From CAVOGJ01 sp963700865 (lineage in GTDB: Bacteria; Planctomycetota; Planctomycetia; Pirellulales; Pirellulaceae): a stretch of 64,000 bases of DNA. A program made the position numbers and the translations under genes. The stretch covers positions 558,001 to 622,000 of the forward strand of contig CAVOZC010000018.1 of the NCBI GenBank assembly GCA_963700865.1, in the 5' to 3' direction. This document shows, one piece after another, positions 34,780 through 42,485 of this stretch; the stretch's first letter is position 1, and every line of letters starts with the position of its first letter. The notes beneath the pieces were generated by a model, which did no database searches, was not told the origin of the DNA, and worked only from the letters and a program-made list of their open reading frames with translations.

Positions 34780-37497
34780 CATCGGCAATGTCTACATGAC
34801 GGTGGACAACGCCACCCAGACGGCCCTTGCCCGCCCATTGTTTTTTCTCACAGAGGCGCGGTGCCACGAAGTCCGGTCGGCAACGTACTCGCGGTGTGGT
34901 CCATCACCGTCGTGGACTCGGTGGCTGCCCGAGGCTCAGCGCCTACGGCTGACGACGATTTGGGTGGGTCCTGTGCCAGATGGCCAGCCCCCACATCAGC
35001 GTCCATGAGCCCGCATCCGCGGTTTAGAAAAACACCCTTTTTCGGCGTCCCGCTGCCGTGGTCTCGCCGGGTGGTTTCCGGACGGGTGCGGCATGATTCT
35101 CTGACTAGACGGACCAATATACGCTCTGGAACGAGATCCAACATCAATCCGAATGTCTACATGACGGTGGACAACGCCACCCAGACGGCCCTTGCCCGCC
35201 CATTGTTTTTTCTCACAGAGAGCGCGGTGCCACGAAGTCCGGTCGGCAACGTACTCGCGGTGTGGTCCATCACCGTCGTGGATCGTGGCTGCCGAGGCTC
35301 GCCGGGTGACCTTGGGTGGTGCCGTGCCACACTCAGCGTCCATGAGCGCGCATCCGCAGTTTAGAAAAACACCCTTTTTCGGCGTCCCGCTGCCGTGGTC
35401 TCGCCGGGCGGTTTCGGACGGGCCTTGCCCGCCCATTGTTTTTTCTCACAGAGCGCGGAGCCACGAAGTCCGGTCGGCAACGTACTCGCGGTGTGGTCCA
35501 TCACCGTCGTGGTCGGTGGCTGCCCGAGGCTAGCGCCTACGGCTGACGACGATTTGGGTGGGTCCTGTGCCAGATGGCCAGCCCCCACATCAGCGTCCAT
35601 GAGCCCGCATCCGCGGTTTAGAAAAACACCCTTTTTCGGCGTCCCGCTGCCGTGGTCTCGCCGGGTGGTTTCCGGACGGGCCTTGCCCGCCCATTGTTTT
35701 TTCTCACAGAGGCGCGGTGCCACGAAGTCCGGTCGGCAACGTACTCGCGGTGTGGTCCATCACCGTCGTGGACTCGGTGGCTGCCCGAGGCTAGCGCCTA
35801 CGGCTGACGACGATTTGGGTGGTCCCGTGCCAGATGGCCATCCCCCACATCACGTCCATGAGCCCGCATCCGCGGTTTAGAAAAACACCCTTTTTCGGCG
35901 TCCCGCTGCCGAGGTCTCGCCGGGTGGTTTCCGGACGGGCCCTGCCAACCCATTGTTTTTTTCTCACAGAGGGCGCGGAGCCACGAAGTCCGGTCGGCAA
36001 CGTACTCGCGGTGTGGTCCATCACCGTCGTGGACTCGGTGGCTGCCCGAGGCTAAGCGCCTACGGCTGACGACGATTTGGGTGGACCCGTGCCAGTATGG
36101 CCACTTCAATGGTCATGACGAATCGCGCAGTATAGAAGAACAGAATTTCGTGTCACGCGAAATGGTCACGCAGGGGTTCGACGGTGGCGCCAGTTTGCCG
36201 CAAAAGTTCCGCAGTCCTGCTGATTTGCAGGCGTTCTATCGTCTGATGTCTAAAGGCGCCGTAACTCATGAGGCCATTATGGAGGCGCATCTTCAGGCGA
36301 CACTGGAGCGTATAATCCACCTTCCGGTCAGGAGCGACTGGATTGGACTTTGATTACCAACGAGCCGGTGCACACTTTTGAAGACGCCTATCGCGTTGTT
36401 GGCTGGTATGAATGTCGCTGGATCGTGGAGGAATATCACAAGGGAATGAAGACAGGATGTCGTACGGAAGATCTGCACTTCACAGACGAGGATCGACTTC
36501 AACCAGCGATTGCCATTCCGTCGATCCTGACACTGACTCTCTTACAACTTCGACAAGTCGCTCGCGACTCCCGATGCCAAGACACGAAAGGCAAAAACCG
36601 TCATTGGCCAATCTTACGTGGAAGTGCTCAGTTTGTGGCGTCATAAGAAGATCAAGCTCGACTGGACCGTTCACGACTTTTACTACGCGCTGGCACGCCT
36701 CGGCGGACACCAAAATCGAAAACATGATCATCCACCTGGATGGCAAGTCCTTTGGGAGGGATGGAAGGAATTACTCCCCATGGTTATCGCATATGATGTC
36801 GCAAAAGCAAAACTCAAGAAATGTGGCCAAACCGAAGGGCTAGCGCTACGGCTGACGAAACTTGGTGGTCCTGTGCCAGATGGCCATCCCCCACATCAGC
36901 GTCCATGAGCCCGCATCCGCGGTTTAGAAAAACACCCTTTTTCGGCGTCCCGCTGCCGTGGTCTCGCCGGGTGGTTTCCGGACGGGCCTTGCCCGCCCAT
37001 TGTTTTTTTCTCACAGAGGCGCGGAGCCACGAAGTCCGGTCGGCAACGTACTCGCGGTGTGGTCCATCACCGTCGTGGACTCGGTGGCTGCCCGAGGCTA
37101 GCGCCTACGGCTGACGACACTTGGGTGGTGCCGTGCCAGCTTGCCATCCCTCGCATCAGCGTCCATGAGCGCGCATCAGCGGTTTAGAAAAACACCCTTT
37201 TTCGGCGTCCCGCTGCCGTGGTCTCGCCGGGTGGTTTCCGGACGGGCCCTTGCCAGCCCATTGTTTTTTTCTCACAGAGGCGCGGAGCCACGAAGTCCGG
37301 TCGGCAACGTACTCGCGGTGTGGTCCATCACCGTCGTGGACTCGGTGGCTGCCCGAGGCTAGCGCCTACGGCTGACGACGATTTGGGTGGGTCCTGTGCC
37401 AGATGGCCATCCCCCACATCACGTCCATGAGCCCGCATCCGCGGTTTAGAAAAACACCCTTTTTCGGCGTCCCGCTGCCGTGGTCTCGCCGGGTGGT
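34780..37497. repeat. Array of about 259-bp imperfect direct repeats interrupted by a dead transposase
   Basis: The landmark TTTAGAAAAACACCC begins at 35023, 35360, 35617, 35876, 36923, 37183 and 37445. Spacings are 337, 257, 259, then a gap with the transposase remnant, then 260 and 262. Each unit also holds TCTCACAGAG, a GGTCGGCAACGTACTCGCGG block, a CTAGCGCCTACGGCTGACGA block, and a TGCCAGATGGCCA block. The first two copies carry an extra segment of about 100 bases beginning near CTACATGACGGTGG (34795 and 35158). Units contain open frames in several phases on both strands, but none is consistently conserved, so the array is judged non-coding. Confidence 0.92.
36090..36835 (+). pseudogene. 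Decayed IS4-family (Tn5-like) transposase
   Basis: The N-terminal part reads FDGGASLPQKFRSPADLQAF, then AFYRLMSKGAVTHEAIMEAH, the Tn5-type DNA-binding domain. It then jumps directly to the C-terminal part DWTLITNEPVHTFEDAYRV with WIVEEYHKGMKTGC (the late catalytic Glu helix) and ends with ALARLGGHQNRKHDHPPGW and VLWEGW. The middle of the catalytic domain with both Asp residues is missing (about 200 residues), and at least two frame changes occur (near 36345 and 36590-36620). Non-functional. It is embedded between two array units, whose GCTGACGA block appears on both sides. Confidence 0.85.
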
Positions 37498-37528
37498 GAG
37501 GGACGGTGACTGCGCACCTTTCACCCGG

Positions 37529-38809
37529 TCAATCCAAGGGCCGGCTTGCCTGGCCGTCGGTGCCGAGTTGGGCTTCGATGATCTCGCACGTCTCTTGATA
37601 CGGATCGACCCCCTCAAACTTCCTTGCGATTTCTTGACAATGGTGGGCGACCGACGGGGAATTCAGGAGACGACGAAGTTTGTCCGCCACCGCGGGACCG
37701 CGAAAGGCGGCGGGCCGCAGCGAATCACCGACATGTAGCCGCTCCAGCCGCGCGGCATTGTCGGGCTGATCGTGGCTGAGCGGCATCACCAACTGGGGGA
37801 TGCCGGCCGCCAGACTTTGCGCCGTGGTGCCGATGCCGCCGTGATGAATGATGGCGGCGGCGCGGGGCAACAACGTATCAAAGGGCGCGTAATTCACATG
37901 GCGGATGGAGGGAGGCAGGTTGGTCGGGATGTGGTCGGCGAAACGCGAGACCAGCAGCGCCGGCCGCGCCAATTCGAGACTGGCTTCCACCGCGGCTTGA
38001 AAGAATGACTGGCCAAACAGATTGGCCGAGCCGGGAGTAAAGACAAGTGGCGGACCCTGCTGGCTCAAATAATCTTCGAGGTCGCCATCGAGCGGGCTGT
38101 GCGGATGCTCGTTCCAAAGCGGAAACTGGGTGAGATGAAGCTGGGGCGGCCAGTCAGGCTGAGGCGGCGCGTACCAGGAGGGAAACATGCCGACAATGGC
38201 TTGGGGAGAATGCCACCAGGCGGTTGTCTTGCGGATCGGCGGCAAGTCCAGTTCGCGGCGAAAGGCATTCAGCGTGGGGCAAACACAAGGGTCGAGAAAA
38301 AAACGTTCGCCAATCCAGTATTGCCAGCGGCGGAACCAGCGCGGGGAACGCGCGGAAACCCCATACAAAGCCGGCGATTGGTGCAGACTCCAGAGCACGG
38401 CGGGTTGCAGATCGATCGATACCAGCGGCATGCCCAACCGCTCGTGGGCGATTCTGGCAGAGAATCCCAGACAAGAGCTCACCGCCGCGGTTCGTCCTTC
38501 CTGGTAACGCTCGCTGAGCGCATCATACGTGGTTCGCAGTAAGGGCAGTGTGACGGAACGCAGTACGGTCCGCGCACCATGTAAGGGGTGCCACAAGAGG
38601 GGATTACTGGCGAGGCTTAAGAACTGCTCCTCCGGCAACGTATCGAAAAATTCCAGCTCGTGACGACGGATCAGATCTTCGAAATAGCCGCTGGTCAGCA
38701 CGGTCACGCGGTGGCCCCGGGCGCGGAGACGAATCCCCAGCCCGACAAAGGGAAAGACATCTCCCGCGCTGCCAACGGGGCAAAGTAGGATATGGGCAGG
38801 GGCGGACAC
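37529..38809 (-). CDS. Glycosyltransferase, GT1/UGT type (sterol- or macrolide-glycosyltransferase-like)
   Basis: The protein transfers a sugar from a nucleotide-sugar donor to a lipid or small molecule. The N-terminus has HILLCPVGSAGDVFPFVGLG, typical of GT28/GT1 proteins acting on hydrophobic acceptors. The C-terminal donor site has HHGGIGTTAQSLAAGIPQLVMP followed by HDQPDNAARL. The frame is open to 39193, but a GTG at 38809 has AGAGG about 10 nt upstream and puts the first beta strand at the N-terminus (426 residues); a TTG at 38815 is an alternative. Its 3' end lies only about 30 bases from the repeat array. Confidence 0.88.
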   Translation of the reverse strand: MSAPAHILLCPVGSAGDVFPFVGLGIRLRARGHRVTVLTSGYFEDLIRRHELEFFDTLPEEQFLSLASNPLLWHPLHGARTVLRSVTLPLLRTTYDALSERYQEGRTAAVSSCLGFSARIAHERLGMPLVSIDLQPAVLWSLHQSPALYGVSARSPRWFRRWQYWIGERFFLDPCVCPTLNAFRRELDLPPIRKTTAWWHSPQAIVGMFPSWYAPPQPDWPPQLHLTQFPLWNEHPHSPLDGDLEDYLSQQGPPLVFTPGSANLFGQSFFQAAVEASLELARPALLVSRFADHIPTNLPPSIRHVNYAPFDTLLPRAAAIIHHGGIGTTAQSLAAGIPQLVMPLSHDQPDNAARLERLHVGDSLRPAAFRGPAVADKLRRLLNSPSVAHHCQEIARKFEGVDPYQETCEIIEAQLGTDGQASRPLD

Positions 38810-39052
38810 GTGCAAATGACCTCTGCTCGTTGCGGAAAGTGGCGGTTTCGGAAGCTGGTTGTCCGTGTTTCCCCATGGGTCGCTGGGGTTGCTACGAAGA
38901 TTGTAAAGTCTGCCGTCTGGTGAAGTCAGTCGGCAGGCTTGCTGCGGTGGTCGGCGTGCGTGCCGCGGTGGGACCAGTAGCCCGCCGTTGTCCGCAAATT
39001 TTGCTGAACCGGGAGTCGATTCGAGCGACTTAAAGCCCAGATAGACAACGTC

Positions 39053-39607
39053 ATGAAACGAACCGCCGAAGACGTCCTGACGGAACTGCTCGTGATGCGG
39101 ACGCAGGACGGAGATGCATCGGCTTGGAAGACCTTGGTCGGGATGTGGGAAAAGCCGCTCTACCGTCACGCTCGCCGTTTGACGGGACACCATGAGGCGG
39201 CCCGCGACGTGACCCAGGAAGCGTGGCTGGCCATGCTGCGAGGGATTTCAAGATTGCAGGATCCGGCTCGCTTTCGCGCGTGGGCCTACCGCATCGTCTC
39301 GCACAAGGCGGCTGACTGGACAAGGCGACAACAACGGCGGCGAAAACTGCTCGCATCCGCACAAGAAGAGGTCCTGCGTGATGTTCGACAACAAGAAGAG
39401 GCGACGCGCGATGGACCTCTATCCTCCTTACACGAGGCGATCCAGCAATTGCCGTCGGATCGACGAGTGTTGATTTCCATGTTCTACGTGGACGGTATGT
39501 CGCTGGAGGAAATCGCCCATGTGCTGCGGATTCCCGTGGGCACGGTCAAGTCGCGGCTGTTCAGCGTGCGACAGGAACTCAAAGCCATTATTGAAGGAAA
39601 AGCATGA
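39053..39607 (+). CDS. ECF-type RNA polymerase sigma factor
   Basis: This 184-residue sigma-70-family factor has region 2 (YRHARRLTGHHEAARDVTQEAWLAML and FRAWAYRIVSHKAADW) and region 4 (LPSDRRVLISMFYVDGMSLEEIAHVLRIPVGTVKSRL). Its stop overlaps the start of the next gene (ATGA at 39604-39607), implying translational coupling. The partner is a short membrane protein that may act in place of a conventional anti-sigma factor. No zinc-finger anti-sigma gene is present. Confidence 0.93.
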   Translation: MKRTAEDVLTELLVMRTQDGDASAWKTLVGMWEKPLYRHARRLTGHHEAARDVTQEAWLAMLRGISRLQDPARFRAWAYRIVSHKAADWTRRQQRRRKLLASAQEEVLRDVRQQEEATRDGPLSSLHEAIQQLPSDRRVLISMFYVDGMSLEEIAHVLRIPVGTVKSRLFSVRQELKAIIEGKA

Positions 39608-39978
39608 ACGACATTGATCAGAAGATTCGCGAGGCCTTGCACGCCGTCGATAATGAATGGATGAAGGATTTTGAGGAACAGTCGATTCCTGAGATGATGT
39701 TTGGGGTGTTTCAAGGCAAGTCTCGCTGGCTGGCGGCGTTGGGATTTTTCTTTACCCTGGCGTTCATGGCAGCGGGTATCTTTTCGGCGGTCGAGTTTTT
39801 TCAAGCCGATACGACGCAGCAGATGATCGCCTGGGCCACCGGTTTTGTCTTTTGCAGCATCAGTGTGGCCATGCTGAAGATCTGGTACTGGCTGCAGATG
39901 ATGCAAAACTCGATGACGCGAGAAATCAAGCGGTTCGAACTGCAGTTGGCCCGTCTTTCGGGACGGCTGGATTCCTAA
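39604..39978 (+). CDS. DUF6768-like two-helix membrane protein, partner of the ECF factor
   Basis: This 124-residue product has a cytoplasmic N-terminus (about 45 residues, IREALHAVDNEWMKDFEEQSIPEMMFGVFQG), two transmembrane helices (WLAALGFFFTLAFMAAGIFSAV and MIAWATGFVFCSISVAMLKIWYWL), and a basic amphipathic C-terminus. The architecture and linkage match the family often found after planctomycete ECF genes. An anti-sigma-like role is inferred from the overlap and membrane topology, not from a known mechanism. Confidence 0.8.
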   Translation: MNDIDQKIREALHAVDNEWMKDFEEQSIPEMMFGVFQGKSRWLAALGFFFTLAFMAAGIFSAVEFFQADTTQQMIAWATGFVFCSISVAMLKIWYWLQMMQNSMTREIKRFELQLARLSGRLDS

Positions 39979-39983
39979 CGTGG

Positions 39984-40002
39984 GATAGGCATCTTGCCTG
40001 TC
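39984..40002. repeat. Dispersed palindromic element, copy 2
   Basis: GATAGGC-ATCTT-GCCTGTC, one mismatch from the perfect form, six bases after the DUF6768-like stop and preceded by TGG. Confidence 0.75.
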
Positions 40003-40061
40003 GAGCTTGTCAGTGAGTGTAATTGGATCGACCAGAATCTGGCGACTTCGGCTCCCTGTGG

Positions 40062-40080
40062 GACAGGCATCTTGCCTGTC
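40062..40080. repeat. Dispersed palindromic element, copy 3
   Basis: GACAGGC-ATCTT-GCCTGTC, perfect arms, 59 bases after copy 2 (end to start), in the same orientation of the asymmetric centre. Confidence 0.8.
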
Positions 40081-40199
40081 ATCGTAGCGATCGGCCGGCT
40101 CCCGCGTTGCCATATGCGCGGTCGACGACGTAGAATCCGTGGTCGTCCCTGCCGCCGCGTGGTCTCCTTCCCTTCACCGCCTGCGTTCCCCCGATTCTG

Positions 40200-41106
40200 A
40201 TGAGCACAAACAGCAGTCCGCCTGGCGACGGTTTCGCCCGAATTGGGTTGGTCCAGATGCGCTGTGAAAAAGACCCAGCCAGGAATCTCGAACGGGCCCT
40301 CGGCGGCATTCGGGAGGCCAGTCAGCAAGGCGCGCAGATCATCTGTCTGCCCGAACTCTTCCTGTCGGAGTACTTCTGTCAGACTGAGGATCACCGTTTT
40401 TTTGATCTCGCCGAGCCGATACCCGGTCCCACGACCGATCGTCTGGGCCAGTTGGCGGCAGAGTTAGAAGTGGTCATCGTCGCCAGCCTGTTCGAGAAAC
40501 GGGCGGCGGGCCTGTACCACAATACGGCGGCAGTGATCGATGCGGATGGCGGGCTGCTGGGGACGTATCGCAAGATGCATATTCCCGATGATCCCCTGTT
40601 TTATGAAAAGTTCTACTTCACGCCGGGCGATCTGGGATTTCGAGTCTTTTCGACTCGGTTCGCCAGGATTGGCGTCTTGATCTGTTGGGACCAGTGGTTT
40701 CCCGAAGCAGCACGGCTGACCGCGCTGACAGGGGGCGGAAATTCTCTTTTATCCCACGGCGATCGGTTGGCATCCGAGCGAAAAAGACGAATATGGAGTG
40801 GCTCAGCACGACAGCTGGGAGTTGATTCAGCGGTCCCACGCCGTGGCCAATGGCTGTTTTGTCGCGGCGGTCAACCGAGTCGGGCATGAAGGTCCCGTCG
40901 CCGGCGGGATCGAATTCTGGGGCCAAAGCTTCGTGTGCGATACGAGCGGCCAGGTACTGAGTCGGGGAAATGCGAAGGATGAGGAACTGTTGCTCGCGGA
41001 GGTGCCGTTGAGCAAGATCGAGTTCGTACGAACTCATTGGCCGTTCCTCCGCGATCGCCGCATCGATGCCTACGAAGGCCTGACCCGACGCTATCTCGAC
41101 CCATAA
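40200..41106 (+). CDS. aguB: N-carbamoylputrescine amidase, broken by a one-base insertion in a G-run
   Basis: This nitrilase-superfamily enzyme converts N-carbamoylputrescine to putrescine. The catalytic triad is visible: Glu in CLPELFLSEYF, Lys in YRKMHIPDD, and Cys in VLICWDQWFPEAAR. The frame breaks in the GGGGG run at 40731-40735; removing one G restores LTGAEILFYPTAIGW, which matches the family and links smoothly to GVAQHDSWELIQRSHA and the rest. The restored length is about 302 residues. It precedes aguA by about 25 bases, forming the agmatine-to-putrescine pair. Homopolymer miscount is the most likely cause of the break. Confidence 0.88.
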
Positions 41107-41130
41107 CATCCTCACGCGGAAAGGCCGTTG

Positions 41131-42237
41131 ATGGGCAAAAGCAGTTCGCCTCGCACCCCGCACGCCTCGACACCCACGCGGTTGGGCTATCGGATGCCAG
41201 CGGAATGGGCGCCGCACGAGGCGACATGGCTATCCTGGCCTCACAATCCCGACACCTGGCTGTGCGGACTGGAGCCGATCGAACACTTCTTCTGCGACCT
41301 GATCGCCGCGATTGTGACCGACGAGCCGGTGCACGTGAACGTGAACGATCTGGCCACCGAACAACGGGTCCGTGCCAGGCTGGCCGATCGAAAGGTCTCG
41401 GGCCCTGTCCATTTCCACGTCATCGCCACGAACGACGCCTGGTGTCGGGACCATGGCGCGACCATCGTCATCCGGCAAGAGATCGGTTCGATGTACCCTC
41501 CGCGAGTTGCGGTGGATTGGGGGTACAACGCCTGGGGCGGCAAGTACCCTCCCTTCGATCGTGATAATGAGGTGGCCGGTGCCATGGCGCGAGCCCTCGG
41601 ACTACCACGTGCCTCCGGAGGCATGATCCTCGAGGGAGGATCGATCGACGTGAATGGCTGCGGTGATCTCCTCACCAGCGAGGCGTGTTTGCTGAACAAG
41701 AATCGGAATCCGCAAATGACGCGGGACCAGATCGAGCAGCGATTGTGTGAAATGCTGGGAGTCACGAATGTGCTCTGGTTGGGTGACGGGATCGTCGGCG
41801 ATGATACGGACGGACACATCGACGATCTGACTCGGTTTATCGGCGACGATCTCGTGGTCACCGTCGTCGAGCAGGATCCGGCGGACGAAAATTACGCGCC
41901 ACTGCAGGACAATCTGCAACGCCTGCGAGCGCTGCGGTTGTCCGATGGTCGACCCCTGCGGGTTGTCGAGCTGCCGATGCCTCGTCCCGTGCTGTTCGGA
42001 GAGCGAAGGTTGCCGGCGAGTTACGCGAATTTCTACTTCACCAATGGCAAGCTGCTCGTCCCCGTCTTTGGGCAGCCCTCGGATGATGACGCACTGGCCA
42101 TCCTGGCTGAGCTCCTTCCGGAGCGGGAGATGGTGGGGCTCTCTTGTGTCGATATGGTGAGCGGGCTGGGCGCGATCCATTGTGTCACGCAACAAATTCC
42201 GGCCGTCGCGCCGGGCCCGCGGAACTTGGTCACGTAG
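41131..42237 (+). CDS. aguA: Agmatine deiminase
   Basis: The enzyme hydrolyses agmatine to N-carbamoylputrescine and ammonia, the step before AguB. At 368 residues it is a typical length. Visible features are the N-terminal YRMPAEWAPHEATWLSWPHN, the active-site WCRDHGATIV and ILEGGSIDVNG, the catalytic His in DDTDGHIDDLTRF, and the catalytic Cys in GAIHCVTQQIP. The ATG at 41131 follows GGAAAGG. With aguB it gives an arginine-decarboxylase-dependent putrescine route; the decarboxylase is not in the window. Confidence 0.94.
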   Translation: MGKSSSPRTPHASTPTRLGYRMPAEWAPHEATWLSWPHNPDTWLCGLEPIEHFFCDLIAAIVTDEPVHVNVNDLATEQRVRARLADRKVSGPVHFHVIATNDAWCRDHGATIVIRQEIGSMYPPRVAVDWGYNAWGGKYPPFDRDNEVAGAMARALGLPRASGGMILEGGSIDVNGCGDLLTSEACLLNKNRNPQMTRDQIEQRLCEMLGVTNVLWLGDGIVGDDTDGHIDDLTRFIGDDLVVTVVEQDPADENYAPLQDNLQRLRALRLSDGRPLRVVELPMPRPVLFGERRLPASYANFYFTNGKLLVPVFGQPSDDDALAILAELLPEREMVGLSCVDMVSGLGAIHCVTQQIPAVAPGPRNLVT

Positions 42238-42281
42238 CCGATTTCGCCAGACGTTGCCATGACCCACCTTTCACGCGCGTC

Positions 42282-42444
42282 GTTTAACCGTCAGCCAGAA
42301 GAAATCGCGTGGAAAAACCGCGATCGGTGGGCAGTGGCTGCCGCGATTTCTGGCGGCGTACGCGCGTACGCCGCCGAAGAATGCCGGTGCGTGACGACGC
42401 GTGGCACGATGTGAGCGGCATTCTTCTCTGGCTAACGGTTAAAC
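42282..42444. repeat. Nested inverted-repeat structure: one long stem enclosing three contiguous hairpins
   Basis: Outer arms are 42282-42299 (GTTTAACCGTCAGCCAGA) and 42427-42444, complementary at 17 of 18 positions; the exception is C-A as plus-strand RNA and G-U as minus-strand RNA. Inside, with no unpaired bases between elements, lie hairpin 1 (10-bp arms at 42300-42309 and 42342-42351), hairpin 2 (a perfect 24-base palindrome at 42352-42375), and hairpin 3 (11-bp perfect arms at 42376-42386 and 42416-42426). The loops of hairpins 1 and 3 hold smaller inverted repeats. It sits between the convergent ends of aguA and the glycine-rich gene. Confidence 0.85.
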
Positions 42445-42485
42445 AAAGAAAAAGCGTGGGTAATGACAACGTCTGGCGGCTTCGG

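Noticed and set aside
34780..37497. Possible CRISPR array
   Set aside because: Units are about 259 bases and imperfect, with no short identical repeats or unique spacers, and no cas genes are near.
34715..37738. Many open frames of 70-170 codons on both strands
   Set aside because: They lie in the repeat units, change phase between copies, and share no consistent start or ribosome-binding site; they are translations of repeats.
39484..40113. 209-codon minus-strand frame with RQDACPT-like peptides
   Set aside because: It is translated from the palindromic repeats and overlaps two supported genes.
42282..42444. tRNA-like gene for the cloverleaf structure
   Set aside because: Stem lengths (18, 10, 12, 11) and absence of T-loop or anticodon features exclude a tRNA.
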